A DNA stretch of 64,000 nucleotides from Flavobacteriales bacterium (GCA_003499525.1 DNTB01000093.1:10430-74429); one strand, 5' to 3'. Counted from the stretch's first letter, positions 50,433 through 59,878 are shown. Notes: generated by a model from the letters alone, not told the origin. A program made the numbers and translations.

Positions 50433-51830
50433 ATGAATACACAGCATGAATTGATGGATGAAATCAATGGAACCATCAAAATAGATCTCGAGCGAAGTGA
50501 TTATGCCGATAAAGTAGAACAAATACTCCGCGACTATAGAAAAAAGGCCGATATGCCAGGCTTTAGAAAAGGACATGTGCCTATGGGAATGATCAAAAAG
50601 CTCTATGGAACCAGTGTTTTAGTCAATGAAGTCAATCAAAAACTCTCAGAAGAAATTGACAAATACATCAATGAAAACGCACTTCGGGTACTGGGGAGCC
50701 CACTTCCTGAGGAGAACCAAAGCATAGAACTCGATGTGAACAAGATGGGTGACCTGTCCTTCTCTTACAAGATAGGCCTGGCTCCAGAGATTGAGTTTAC
50801 CGCATCAGATAAAATCAAGTTTACTGAGCATAAAATTTTAATCGATGATGAACTCATCGATAAATATGCCGATGACATCAGGCGTCGTTATGGAAAATTT
50901 TCTGAGGTGGATGAGGCTGGTGAAAATGATATGCTTGGCGGAGAGTTTGTTGAATATCTTGGTGGGGAAGAAGTGCAGGGCGGAATTCGAAATAAATCTA
51001 CTATAGCTCTTGAGTTTCTGGAAAATGAAAACTTGAAAAACCAATTATTAGGTCTAACCAAAGGTGAGAGCATCATTGTCGATCCGAACGAAGTTAGTAA
51101 AGGCAAAGATGACCTCATGAAAATGCTCAACATCAGTACAGCACAGGTTGAAGAAATAAGCAATGAGTTTAACTTCACGGTTGAGACTATCTACCATGCC
51201 GAACCGGCTGAACTGGACCAGGATTTTTTCGATAAACTATATGGCAAAGACGAAGTCGCTGATGAGGCCGGTTTTAGAGAAAAAATTCGTGAAGAACTTC
51301 AAAAACAGTTTGCGCAGTATGAGGATGTCATGCTGTACCGATTGATTAAAGAAGATCTGGTTAAGAAAGTAAATCCCACGCTACCCGATGAGTTTTTGAA
51401 AGAGTTTTTGGCGAAGAGCAATGAGGAAATGACCGAGGACCAGTTAGAAACCGAGTATCCCAAATATGCCGAAGGTGTTCGTTGGAACCTTATAGAGGAG
51501 AAGATTGTTAAAGATAACGGTTTGCAGATTCAGCAAGAAGAATTAACCAACTATGTCAAGGAACAAATGAGAAAACAATTTGCGATGTACGGTCAGCCCG
51601 AAGTTGGTGAAGATCTTCTGAACTCCACAACACAAAACATTCTGGCCAACCAGGAGGAAGCTAAAAAGTTATTTGAGGAGTTGTATTTTCAAAAAATGAT
51701 GGATTTCTTCAGGTCAACATTCAAGCTGAAAGAAAAGGAAGTGAGCTATGATGATTTTGTTAAATTAGCCACAGGTGAGACCCCGAAAAAAGGAATACTC
51801 AATACAATTTCAAACTTATTTGGACAATAA
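50433..51830 (+). CDS. tig: Trigger factor (Tig)
   Basis: 465 residues. Ribosome-bound chaperone with prolyl isomerase-like middle domain. The N-terminal ribosome-binding part contains MPGFRKGHVPMGMIKKLYG, matching the G-F-R-x-G-x-x-P signature that docks on the ribosome. The middle FKBP-like domain (about 155-245) has the GEFVEYLGGEE and KGESIIVD stretches but looks divergent, and the C-terminal helices (about 270-465) are charged. Length is normal. The TAA overlaps the clpP ATG by one base, giving the conserved tig-clpP-clpX order. Confidence 0.94.
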   Translation: MNTQHELMDEINGTIKIDLERSDYADKVEQILRDYRKKADMPGFRKGHVPMGMIKKLYGTSVLVNEVNQKLSEEIDKYINENALRVLGSPLPEENQSIELDVNKMGDLSFSYKIGLAPEIEFTASDKIKFTEHKILIDDELIDKYADDIRRRYGKFSEVDEAGENDMLGGEFVEYLGGEEVQGGIRNKSTIALEFLENENLKNQLLGLTKGESIIVDPNEVSKGKDDLMKMLNISTAQVEEISNEFNFTVETIYHAEPAELDQDFFDKLYGKDEVADEAGFREKIREELQKQFAQYEDVMLYRLIKEDLVKKVNPTLPDEFLKEFLAKSNEEMTEDQLETEYPKYAEGVRWNLIEEKIVKDNGLQIQQEELTNYVKEQMRKQFAMYGQPEVGEDLLNSTTQNILANQEEAKKLFEELYFQKMMDFFRSTFKLKEKEVSYDDFVKLATGETPKKGILNTISNLFGQ

Positions 51831-52492
51831 TGAAAAATTATAAAGACTTCAAGAAATATGCGGTTAAAGATCAGGGAATCAGCTCAATAGCGATGGAACA
51901 TTATATTGAGTCATCTTTAACACCCTACATTCTCGAAGAAAGACAAATGAACGTTCAGGCACTGGATGTCTTTTCCCGATTGATGATGGATAGGATCATC
52001 TTTTTGGGTACCCCGATCGACGACTATGTCGCCAACATCATACAGGCTCAGCTGTTGTTTCTCCAGTCTGCCGATGCATCAAGAGATATTTATCTTTACA
52101 TTAACAGCCCGGGCGGATCAGTTTACGCCGGACTTGGGGTGTACGATACAATGCAGTACATCTCACCAGATGTGAGTACTATTTGCACAGGAATGGCGGC
52201 ATCGATGGCAGCAGTTTTACTCGGAGCAGGAACCAAAGGAAAACGCTCAGGACTGAAACATTCAAGAGTGATGATTCATCAGCCCATGGGTGGAACGCAG
52301 GGTCAAGCTTCTGATATTGAGATCACTGCAAGAGAAATTCAAAAGCTAAAGAAAGAGCTTTATGAAATAATTGCTTTACATTCGGGACAGACTTACGAGA
52401 AGGTTTGGGAAGATAGTGACAGAGACTACTGGATGAAGGCAGAAGAGGCAAAAGAATACGGAATGATCGACGAAGTTCTCGTCAAGGCATAA
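51830..52492 (+). CDS. clpP: ClpP, ATP-dependent Clp protease proteolytic subunit
   Basis: 220 residues. Self-compartmentalised serine protease. Catalytic triad visible: Ser125 in GMAASMAAVLL, His150 in RVMIHQPMGG, Asp199 in DSDRDYWM. YINSPGGSVYAGLGVYDTM is the family signature. An N-terminal stretch (1-25) is probably the propeptide that is trimmed in many homologues. Starts on the last base of tig, and clpX follows after 3 bases. Confidence 0.96.
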   Translation: MKNYKDFKKYAVKDQGISSIAMEHYIESSLTPYILEERQMNVQALDVFSRLMMDRIIFLGTPIDDYVANIIQAQLLFLQSADASRDIYLYINSPGGSVYAGLGVYDTMQYISPDVSTICTGMAASMAAVLLGAGTKGKRSGLKHSRVMIHQPMGGTQGQASDIEITAREIQKLKKELYEIIALHSGQTYEKVWEDSDRDYWMKAEEAKEYGMIDEVLVKA

Positions 52493-52495
52493 TCA

Positions 52496-53737
52496 ATGAA
52501 GGAAAAAGAGGATATAAACTGTTCTTTTTGTGGGCGAAACAAGTCCGATGTCAATATTATGATCGGCGGACTTACTGGTCACATCTGTGATACATGCGTG
52601 CAGCAAGCCATGAAAATTGTGGATGAAGAGCAAAGTATTAAGCTAAATGAGCAGCTTAGTGAAAGTTTGATTCTTCTTAAACCTCATGAAATAAAGAACA
52701 AGCTCGACGATTATGTCATCGGGCAGGAAAACGCCAAAAGAGTACTTTCTGTAGCGGTATACAACCACTTTAAACGTATTACCCAACTAAAAAATGAAGA
52801 TGAGGTAGAGATTGAAAAGTCCAACGTGATCATGGTGGGGGAAACGGGTACCGGAAAAACCCTGTTGGCCAAAACAATTGCCAGAATTCTAAATGTCCCT
52901 TTTGCCATCGCTGATGCTACCGTTTTAACCGAAGCCGGATACGTTGGGGAGGATGTAGAGTCGATACTATCTCGATTGTTGCAAGCGTCAGATTATAAGC
53001 CTGAATTAGCAGAAAAGGGAATAGTTTTTATAGACGAGATCGATAAAATAGCCCGAAAGAGTGATAACCCTTCCATTACCAGAGATGTTTCCGGCGAGGG
53101 TGTTCAACAAGCTCTTCTGAAGCTTCTAGAAGGAGCAGTCATTGGGGTTCCGCCTTATGGTGGAAGAAAACATCCGGAACAAAAATTAGTAGAGGTTGAT
53201 ACCTCAAATATCTTGTTTATCTGTGGTGGCGCCTTTGCAGGCATTGAAAAGAATATCAGCCGGCGGATCAATAAACAACCCATTGGGTACACATCAAAAA
53301 AGAAGGATGTGCTGGATGAATCTAATTTATTGCAGTATATCTCACCTACGGACCTTCGGACCTTTGGACTAATTCCGGAGCTTATTGGACGATTCCCTGT
53401 TCTTACTCATCTCGGTCCTCTATCGCGCCAAGCTCTGAAGAGTATCCTTACTGAACCTAAGAATAGTTTGGTACGTCAGTACAAAAAGCTCTTTGATATG
53501 GAAGGGGTGGAGCTAGAATTTGAAGAGGATGTGCTCGAATACATCGTTGATAAGGCTATTGAGTTTAAACTCGGAGCCAGAGGGTTACGATCAATTTGCG
53601 AGGCGATCATGCTCGATTTAATGTACGACCTGCCACAGAAGAAAGAGGCTGAAAAAGAAAGAAACTTTGTCGTTACGATTGATTACGCCAAAAGTCAGTT
53701 AGACAGCTCCGGATTGAATATTCTCAAGGTAGCTTAG
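52496..53737 (+). CDS. clpX: ClpX, ATP-binding subunit of Clp protease
   Basis: 413 residues. AAA+ unfoldase that feeds ClpP. N-terminal zinc finger with Cys9, Cys12, Cys31 and Cys34 (CSFCG and CDTC), Walker A GETGTGKT (about 117-124), Walker B FIDEIDKI (about 182-189), GYVGEDVESILSRLL pore region, and ERNISRRIN-like EKNISRRINKQPIGY. Normal length. Its last bases overlap the stop of the convergent lipoprotein gene, across an 8-base-arm palindrome. Confidence 0.96.
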   Translation: MKEKEDINCSFCGRNKSDVNIMIGGLTGHICDTCVQQAMKIVDEEQSIKLNEQLSESLILLKPHEIKNKLDDYVIGQENAKRVLSVAVYNHFKRITQLKNEDEVEIEKSNVIMVGETGTGKTLLAKTIARILNVPFAIADATVLTEAGYVGEDVESILSRLLQASDYKPELAEKGIVFIDEIDKIARKSDNPSITRDVSGEGVQQALLKLLEGAVIGVPPYGGRKHPEQKLVEVDTSNILFICGGAFAGIEKNISRRINKQPIGYTSKKKDVLDESNLLQYISPTDLRTFGLIPELIGRFPVLTHLGPLSRQALKSILTEPKNSLVRQYKKLFDMEGVELEFEEDVLEYIVDKAIEFKLGARGLRSICEAIMLDLMYDLPQKKEAEKERNFVVTIDYAKSQLDSSGLNILKVA

Positions 53738-53747
53738 TCACTAAGCT
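53731..53747. other. Perfect 8+1+8 palindrome across the clpX and lipoprotein stop codons
   Basis: AGCTTAGT-C-ACTAAGCT. It spans the stops of the two convergent, overlapping genes. A hairpin in either transcript is possible, but there is no T-run on either side, so a terminator role is not assured. Confidence 0.5.
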
Positions 53748-54561
53748 TCTTCTCATAATCTACTCCATGGAGCGATAAAGTCACGATGTTATCACAATCA
53801 CCGACACCGTAATCACCAAATCTGCTAGCAATGTTAGATGCAGAAACAGTGAAACTGCCAGAAGTTTCAAACCTGCATGGGATTGATGTGGATAAGGGAG
53901 TTGACACCCCACTGATGTAAGTGACTCCTGTCGTAGATGTGCCCGAAAGGGTACCTTCAATTCTGAACTCATCATCCGTTTCTTCAGGTGTACTTTGAAG
54001 CATGATCTCAACCATGTCCTGGCCAGATATTCGGGATAAAGCTGAGAGTCTGCCCTGAGATGAAGGAAGTATCACTTCACCGGAACTAATTTTACGTTGA
54101 AATTTTAAGTAGCTTGAATCGGAATCCGTAACCAATAGACTTCCTGAAAAATTTACCTCTCTTTCCTGAACATAATAGTTCTCTGTTGATACTTCCATCA
54201 AAGTGCCAATAGAATTATAGAGACCACTGAAACGAACGGAGATTTTTCCTCTTCTTATGCGCTCATCGATGCAGGTTGAATTCGAACCGAAATCAATAGT
54301 CAGGATGTAGGGAAATCCCAAACCTGCAGATACCAAATTCTTTGATTGAAAGCAGGCCGAAGGACTATAATTCGTATCCAATTGGCTCAGAATAGAATCA
54401 TTGATTGCAACATTGTGGATTTGCTTGACGAGATCATTTATAGCGTTCATGGAGGTGGAATAGTCCATCGCTGTTACCAGATCATTGTCTTTGTCGCGGA
54501 TCGAATCTCTGCAACCGAATGTTACAACAAGAAACAATAGAAATATAGATAACCTGCTCAT
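53734..54561 (-). CDS. Lipoprotein of unknown function
   Basis: 275 residues from ATG 54561, which opens a lipoprotein signal MSRLSIFLLFLVVTFGC (lipobox VTFGC, Cys17). A GTG at 54585 that overlaps the folA stop would add eight residues before it and could also be used. The mature part is Ser-, Thr- and Gly-rich with a repeated pattern of beta strands and a hydrophobic rhythm, e.g. ILTIDFGSNSTCIDERIRRGKI, and no domain I recognise. Follows folA on the same strand and overlaps clpX at its end. Confidence 0.75.
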   Translation of the reverse strand: MSRLSIFLLFLVVTFGCRDSIRDKDNDLVTAMDYSTSMNAINDLVKQIHNVAINDSILSQLDTNYSPSACFQSKNLVSAGLGFPYILTIDFGSNSTCIDERIRRGKISVRFSGLYNSIGTLMEVSTENYYVQEREVNFSGSLLVTDSDSSYLKFQRKISSGEVILPSSQGRLSALSRISGQDMVEIMLQSTPEETDDEFRIEGTLSGTSTTGVTYISGVSTPLSTSIPCRFETSGSFTVSASNIASRFGDYGVGDCDNIVTLSLHGVDYEKKLSD

Positions 54562-54581
54562 AATGAATATTTTATATCCTT

Positions 54582-55100
54582 TCACCGTTTCTTTTCATAA
54601 AGGGTGAAGGTGAAATCAAACTGGTGATGATGGTCTTTTGGGTGGTACTCTTCCCACGTTTTGGACCATTTTTCAGAATCAATGATAGGGAAAAATGTAT
54701 CACCCTCAAATGACTGGTGAATATGCGTAATGTACATCTTGTCTACTAAATCATGATCCAGAGCATATTGATAAACCTGACCACCTCCAATGATAAATGG
54801 GATTTCTGTGGACTCTTTCGATGCTAGTTCAAGCGCTTGTTCGATACTTGCTGCTATAAGAACATCCGGATGCAAATGTAAATCCGTGGTCCGGCTGACT
54901 ACAATATTCTTTCGCCCCGGCAGGGGCCTGTATCTTTCAGGGATCGAGTCATAGTTTCTGCGTCCCATAATGACTGAACATCCTCTCGTTTTTTCCTTGA
55001 AGAAAGCGAGGTCTGCTGGCAGATACCAGATGAGATCATTGTTTTTTCCAATGACCGAATTTTCTGCAACAGCTGCTATGATATGTCCTCTTAGCTTCAA
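54582..55100 (-). CDS. folA: FolA, dihydrofolate reductase
   Basis: 172 residues. Reduces dihydrofolate to tetrahydrofolate with NADPH. IIAAVAENSVIGKNNDLIWYLPADLAFFK (landmark), VIMGRRNYDSIP, and FIIGGGQVYQYAL are diagnostic; the substrate-binding acidic position in DLAFFK is Asp. Starts within the thyA stop (4-base overlap 55097-55100), so thyA-folA-lipoprotein form one unit, in line with thymidylate synthase generating dihydrofolate. Confidence 0.95.
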   Translation of the reverse strand: MKLRGHIIAAVAENSVIGKNNDLIWYLPADLAFFKEKTRGCSVIMGRRNYDSIPERYRPLPGRKNIVVSRTTDLHLHPDVLIAASIEQALELASKESTEIPFIIGGGQVYQYALDHDLVDKMYITHIHQSFEGDTFFPIIDSEKWSKTWEEYHPKDHHHQFDFTFTLYEKKR

Positions 55101-55891
55101 ACGGAGACTTCAGCTTTGATGTGCGGATGGGGGTCGTAGTTCGCAAGCTCGAAATCTTCAAATTTGAATTTGAAGATGTCATGTACCTCGGGGTTAATAT
55201 GCATAGTGGGCAGCGGTCGTGGCTCTCTTGTTAGCTGAAGCCGGGCCTGTTCCAGATGATTGTTGTAAAGGTGTACATCACCAAAGCTGTGAACGAACTC
55301 TCCTGCTTTTAATCCGGTAACCTGAGCCATCATCATGGTTAACAGGGCATAGCTGGCTATATTAAAGGGGACTCCTAAAAAAACATCCGCACTTCTTTGA
55401 TAGAGTTGACACGACAACTTACCGTCGGCAACGTAGAACTGAAACATTGTATGACATGGAGGCAGAGCCATATCATCGACCAACGCAGGATTCCAGGCTG
55501 ACACGATATGCCGACGCGAATCAGGATTATTTTTAATGGAGTGTACCACCTTCGCTATTTGATCGATAGAAGTTCCGTTGGGTGCAGGCCAGCTTCTCCA
55601 CTGATATCCGTATACCGGTCCTAAATTGCCATTCTCATCAGCCCATTCGTCCCAGATTCGTACTTTATTTTCATTGAGATACCGAATGTTGGTATCTCCG
55701 CTTAAAAACCACAGTAACTCATGGATAATGGAACGCAGATGCAGCTTTTTTGTCGTTAATACGGGAAATCCGGCCGCAAGATCAAACCTCATTTGATAGC
55801 CAAAACAGCTCAAAGTGCCTGTCCCTGTCCGATCAGATTTAGGAGTGCCATTCTCTAAAATGTGCTCGAGAAGTTCTAAATACTGGCGCAT
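55097..55891 (-). CDS. thyA: ThyA, thymidylate synthase
   Basis: 264 residues from ATG 55891 (an upstream TTG would add six). Methylates dUMP to dTMP with methylenetetrahydrofolate. Nucleophile Cys in LPPCHTMFQFYV, plus SDRTGTGTLS, RSIIHELLWFLSGDTN, GVPFNIASYALL and the closing DPHPHIKAEVSV. Matches the ThyA length and ends. First gene of the thyA-folA pair. Confidence 0.95.
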   Translation of the reverse strand: MRQYLELLEHILENGTPKSDRTGTGTLSCFGYQMRFDLAAGFPVLTTKKLHLRSIIHELLWFLSGDTNIRYLNENKVRIWDEWADENGNLGPVYGYQWRSWPAPNGTSIDQIAKVVHSIKNNPDSRRHIVSAWNPALVDDMALPPCHTMFQFYVADGKLSCQLYQRSADVFLGVPFNIASYALLTMMMAQVTGLKAGEFVHSFGDVHLYNNHLEQARLQLTREPRPLPTMHINPEVHDIFKFKFEDFELANYDPHPHIKAEVSV

Positions 55892-56022
55892 GCGCAAAAA
55901 TTTGATCAAAAGTGAACCGTATGATGTCGAAAGTCAAGAACATGTTGATAATTAGCTTGCCGGAGTTTATAAAAACATCAGCATTCATCCATAGCGCCTA
56001 TTTTGAACAGAGAATGATACAA

Positions 56023-57330
56023 TTATCCGAACAAGGCGCCGGCTATAGTCGCGGTCATCATAGTGGCCAATGTGGCCGCAACCAGGGCACGTATTCCCAG
56101 CTTTGAAAGGTCGCTTTGTCTGCTTGGTGCCATACCGCCGATACCTCCAATTTGAATCGCGATGGAGGAAAAGTTTGCAAAACCACATAGTGCGTAGGTG
56201 GAAACGATGATGGCCTTTTCGCTTAATACCCCAGCTGTTTTCATATCTGCCAGGCTTAAATAGGCTACAAACTCGTTGATCACCGTTTTTTGTCCTATTA
56301 AACTCCCTACCTGCAGGGTTTCATGCCAGTCTATACCCATAATGAAAGCAAACAAGCGAAAAAGCTGCCCGAGTATATATTGCAAGCTGAACCCATCGAA
56401 AACGCCATTCGTAGAGCTCACCACATAGGCATTCAACCCAAACCATTCACCTATCCCATCAACCAGAATCCAGTTTAGCGCATAAATAACCGCAATAAAC
56501 GCTAGTAGCATCGCTGCAATATTTGCTGCTAATTTTACGCCATCTCCAGCCCCTCTCGACAAAGCATCTATCACATTTACACCCATGTCTTCTTTGCTCA
56601 CGGTGAGCTTTTTTTCAACTTCTTCGGTTTCAGGAAGGAATATCTTAGCCATTAATATCGCCGCCGGAGCATTCATAATAGAAGCGCTGAGCAAGTATGT
56701 GGCAAACTTAGCCTGCTGTTCAGGATCTCCCCCGCCAAGAAATGCCACATAGGCTCCAAGTACTGATCCTGCAATAGTGGCCATACCTCCAGTCATAAGA
56801 CACAAAAGCTCAGATTTTGTCATTTTAGCAATAAATGGCCGAACCAATAGTGGTGCTTCTGTTTGTCCTAGAAAAACATTTCCAGCTGCTGACATCGATT
56901 CGGCTCCTGAGAGCCGCATGGTTTTGGCCATCACCCAGGCGAAGACGTAAACGATTTTTTGAAGAACTCCCAGATAATAAAGCCCTGCAGTAATGGCCGA
57001 AAAAAATATAACTGTAGGAAGTGCCTGGAATACGAACAGGAATCCCAGACTGTGTTTCGTTCCTTCTACGGCATCACTGTTTCTCGCCAGATCTCCATAT
57101 AGAAAAGCGGCACCATCAAGAGAAAAACCCAGAAATGAAACGAACCCTCTGCTGAGGGCTTCAAATGATACCTGGACGATGGGAACATAACCAATTAGCA
57201 AAGCTATTATGATCTGAAGACCGATACCCATCCCCACCAATCTCCAGGATATCATTTTTTTATTTCCGGAAAATAAAAAGGCTATTCCTACTAAAATGGC
57301 CAACCCTAAGAGCGCTCTGAGAATATCCAT
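56023..57330 (-). CDS. Concentrative nucleoside transporter (NupC/CNT family)
   Basis: 435 residues with about ten or more membrane segments. CNT family members import nucleosides with Na+ or H+. Signatures seen: FLGQTEAPLLVRPFI, MTGGMATIAGSVLGAYV, SASIMNAPAAILMAKI, and QIGGIGGMAPSRQSDLSKLG near the end. Slightly longer than E. coli NupC. The specific ion and nucleoside preference cannot be read. Follows the bifunctional-nuclease gene on the same strand after 43 bases. Confidence 0.9.
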   Translation of the reverse strand: MDILRALLGLAILVGIAFLFSGNKKMISWRLVGMGIGLQIIIALLIGYVPIVQVSFEALSRGFVSFLGFSLDGAAFLYGDLARNSDAVEGTKHSLGFLFVFQALPTVIFFSAITAGLYYLGVLQKIVYVFAWVMAKTMRLSGAESMSAAGNVFLGQTEAPLLVRPFIAKMTKSELLCLMTGGMATIAGSVLGAYVAFLGGGDPEQQAKFATYLLSASIMNAPAAILMAKIFLPETEEVEKKLTVSKEDMGVNVIDALSRGAGDGVKLAANIAAMLLAFIAVIYALNWILVDGIGEWFGLNAYVVSSTNGVFDGFSLQYILGQLFRLFAFIMGIDWHETLQVGSLIGQKTVINEFVAYLSLADMKTAGVLSEKAIIVSTYALCGFANFSSIAIQIGGIGGMAPSRQSDLSKLGIRALVAATLATMMTATIAGALFG

Positions 57331-57373
57331 ATGGGTTTAAGGTCTCACCATGGCGATTGAAAAGTATTCGATA

Positions 57374-57946
57374 TTATGATCGGGTGTTAAGTTCATCACG
57401 AATTTTACTCGCCAACTCGTAGTTCTCTTCCGACAAAGCCAGTTCAAGCCGGTTTGCCAGCTCTTCTTTGGAGAGTTGAGCAAGTTCATCAACTTTTTTA
57501 GGGGGCTCATCAATTACTTGCTCTTCGCTAAGGTCTCCTGGTGTCATCGCTGCTTTCTCTGCAATGAAATCATAAACAAAGATGGGAGCATCAAAACGTA
57601 TGGCCATTGCTATAGCGTCAGAACTTCTGGAATCCAGCTCTACCTCCTGTTGACCGCCGTTACAAATGAGCTTGGCATAAAAAATACCGTCGACCAAATT
57701 GTAAATATGAATTTCGCGAAGTGCAATGCTAAAGGCATCTAATACGGATTTAAAAATATCATGGGTGAAGGGTCTTTGAGGCTTCATCTTTTCCAAAATA
57801 ACCGCAATCGACTGAGCTTCAGCACTCCCAATTATAATGGGCAACTTCCTGTTGCCATTAACCTCCGACAATAAGAGCAGATAGGCGCCATGAGAGGTTT
57901 TGGAGTAGTCGAGTCCCAGAACTTTGAATTCCGTTTTGTGTTCCAT
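57374..57946 (-). CDS. Bifunctional nuclease family (DUF151) protein with C-terminal UVR motif
   Basis: 190 residues. The N-terminal part (about 1-130) is the BFN domain: LPIIIGSAEAQSIAVILE, RPFTHDIFKSVLDAF, and DSRSSDAIAMAIRFDAPIF. Such proteins have DNase and RNase activity in plants; in bacteria their role is open. The C-terminus (about 150-190) is a UVR-type helix pair (ANRLELALSEENYELASKIRDEL), typical of UvrB/UvrC-interaction motifs. Ten bases downstream of etfA on the same strand. Confidence 0.88.
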   Translation of the reverse strand: MEHKTEFKVLGLDYSKTSHGAYLLLLSEVNGNRKLPIIIGSAEAQSIAVILEKMKPQRPFTHDIFKSVLDAFSIALREIHIYNLVDGIFYAKLICNGGQQEVELDSRSSDAIAMAIRFDAPIFVYDFIAEKAAMTPGDLSEEQVIDEPPKKVDELAQLSKEELANRLELALSEENYELASKIRDELNTRS

Positions 57947-57956
57947 TGCAGCCTGC

Positions 57957-58922
57957 TTAGGCGTTGTTCGCTTTGTGTGCTTTTAGTGCTTCAGTAAATT
58001 TAGGGATAAACTCAAATGCATCAGCAACAACACCATAGTCTGCAGCCTTAAAGAAAGGTGCCTCAGGGTCGTTGTTGACTACCACAATCGTTTTGCTTCC
58101 GTTCACACCAGCTAAGTGCTGTATTGCTCCTGATATTCCTATAGCAATGTAAAGATTGGGCCTGATGGCCAACCCGGTTTGACCAACATGCTCATGATGA
58201 GGTCTCCAGTCTAAGTCGGACACAGGTCTTGAACATGCTGTAGTAGCACCGAGTGTGGACGCTAAATCTTCCACAATACCCCAGTTTTCAGGGCCTTTTA
58301 AGCCACGGCCACCGGATACAACCAGTTCAGCCTCAGGGAGAGGAACCGTACCTCCAGTTTCCAGCTTCTTCTCTTCTACTATTTTAATTCTTGAATTAAA
58401 ATCCCCCTCAAAGTATTTTATAGACAAGGACTTAGGGTTACTTACTGTTCCAACAGCATTGGGTAGTAATGCAATGATTTTGATACTTGAAGTGATGCGA
58501 ACCTCGCCAAATGCTTTGCCGGAGAACATTTGACTCTTCACCGTAAACCCATTTTCATTTTTCGGAAAATCCACTGCATTATTTACCGCTCCGGCATCCA
58601 GCTTTGATCCTAACAATCCGAGAATAGCTTTTCCCGTAAAATCATTAGATAGCACTACCAGCTCGATGTTACGCTCTCTGACTAGTGCACTCAAATATTC
58701 CGTCAGGCTCCAGGGCGTACCCTGATTGGTTTTTGATACAAACAACGTCTCAGCGCCGACCTCGCCCAGCTTTTCAAGCTCACTCGAATCTTCAGTGCCG
58801 TATGTAGCGGTTACCAAAGTGCCACCAAACTGTTCTACAACACGAGAAGCGTAAGAAACCGCCTCAATTCCGGATTTTAGGATTTTGCCATCCTGGCAAT
58901 CTGCAAATACTAATACGTTCAT
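57957..58922 (-). CDS. etfA: EtfA, electron transfer flavoprotein alpha subunit
   Basis: 321 residues from ATG 58922. FAD-binding subunit that receives electrons from acyl-CoA dehydrogenases. C-terminal blocks SGGRGLKGPENWGIVEDLA, GATTACSRPVSDLDW, HHEHVGQTGLAIRPNLYIAIGISGAIQHLAG and ADYGVVADAFEF are those of the ETF-alpha FAD-binding domain. Starts 2 bases after etfB, so the pair is co-translated. Partner dehydrogenase candidates include the one at 6.4-7.6 kb. Confidence 0.95.
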   Translation of the reverse strand: MNVLVFADCQDGKILKSGIEAVSYASRVVEQFGGTLVTATYGTEDSSELEKLGEVGAETLFVSKTNQGTPWSLTEYLSALVRERNIELVVLSNDFTGKAILGLLGSKLDAGAVNNAVDFPKNENGFTVKSQMFSGKAFGEVRITSSIKIIALLPNAVGTVSNPKSLSIKYFEGDFNSRIKIVEEKKLETGGTVPLPEAELVVSGGRGLKGPENWGIVEDLASTLGATTACSRPVSDLDWRPHHEHVGQTGLAIRPNLYIAIGISGAIQHLAGVNGSKTIVVVNNDPEAPFFKAADYGVVADAFEFIPKFTEALKAHKANNA

Positions 58923-58924
58923 AA

Positions 58925-59665
58925 TCAAATAACTTTTGCTTCCTTGTGCAACAATTCTATTAATTCAGTTGGGTTGTCAGGGTCAATAAGTTTAACCTCA
59001 GATTTTGCTTCGGGCAAACTGTAAGAGAGGACTTCAGTATGCCTGGGAGCCTCAATAGGTGCAACAACTTCCAGTTTCTTCTTTCTGGCTGACATGATTC
59101 CTTTCATGTTAGGAATTCGTTGCTCCGCCATTCCTTTGGATGCACTTATCACGGCAGGAAGATCAACATCAATAACCTGAGAACCACCTTGTATGTCTCG
59201 CTCCAGCCTCGCTGAAGAACCAGATACTTCGAGAGAAGAGGCATTGGAAACATAGGGAAGATCCAAAAGACCTGCAGCCATTGCACCCACCTGGCTTCCA
59301 TTGTAATTAATCGTTTCTTTCCCAAACATGATGAGGTCATATCCTTTATCTCTTGCGAAAGATGCTATTTGATTTGCAGTAAACAGGGCATCCACTGGTT
59401 CCGCATCTATGCGTACTGCATCATCAGCACCAATCGCCAGTGCTTTGCGAATTACAGGGTCGGCGTTGGCCTCACCCACTGTAATTGTAGTAACGGCACC
59501 ACCTAAATTTTCTTTCAGCTCTAAAGCCCGCACAAGCGCATACCATTCATCGTACGGATTGACGATAAACTGAATCCCAGCTTCATCAAATTGGGTGTTG
59601 TTGTCCTTGAAAGAAATCTTTGAGGTGGAATCGGGTACTTTGCTAATGGCAACGAGAATTTTCAT
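58925..59665 (-). CDS. etfB: EtfB, electron transfer flavoprotein beta subunit
   Basis: 246 residues. Adenine-nucleotide-binding ETF partner. KILVAISKVPDSTSKISF opens the beta-subunit fold, and FNVNPYDEWYALVRALELKE-like FIVNPYDEWYALVRALELKE and YDLIMFGKETINYNGSQVGAMAAGLLDLPYV with LPAVISASKGMAEQRIPNMKGIM are diagnostic. First gene of the etfB-etfA pair; a -7 element lies at 59725-59732. Confidence 0.95.
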   Translation of the reverse strand: MKILVAISKVPDSTSKISFKDNNTQFDEAGIQFIVNPYDEWYALVRALELKENLGGAVTTITVGEANADPVIRKALAIGADDAVRIDAEPVDALFTANQIASFARDKGYDLIMFGKETINYNGSQVGAMAAGLLDLPYVSNASSLEVSGSSARLERDIQGGSQVIDVDLPAVISASKGMAEQRIPNMKGIMSARKKKLEVVAPIEAPRHTEVLSYSLPEAKSEVKLIDPDNPTELIELLHKEAKVI

Positions 59666-59688
59666 ATTCAGTGAAATTGATGTTCTGA

Positions 59689-59714
59689 CAACAACTCAGT
59701 TGTGGGGGTTGTTG
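59689..59714 (-). other. Possible alternative hairpins in the etfB leader
   Basis: CAACAAC (59689-59695) can pair with GTTGTTG (59708-59714), and ACAACT-C-AGTTGT (59691-59703) forms a second, competing palindrome. Both lie between the -7 element and the etfB start. Confidence 0.35.
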
Positions 59715-59724
59715 TTTAAGGGTG

Positions 59725-59732
59725 CAAAAATA
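59725..59732 (-). promoter_or_regulatory. Bacteroidota -7 promoter element for etfBA
   Basis: TATTTTTG on the minus strand (TAnnTTTG match), 60 bases before the etfB start, leaving a leader of about 50 bases. Confidence 0.5.
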
Positions 59733-59849
59733 GTCAAATGACCTCTTATGAAAATAGTTCTAGCCATCTAGATGTTTAAGTGCTATTCGCAATGTGAACT
59801 TTAGAATTTACCGCGTGTTTTATTCCGGCTGTTCATTAGATTGAATGGC

Positions 59850-59857
59850 TATTTTTG
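59850..59857 (+). promoter_or_regulatory. Bacteroidota -7 promoter element for pdhB
   Basis: TATTTTTG (TAnnTTTG match) 21 bases before the pdhB ATG at 59879, at the end of the 213-base gap after etfB. Confidence 0.5.
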
Positions 59858-59878
59858 CCGTCCAAAACAACATATCTA

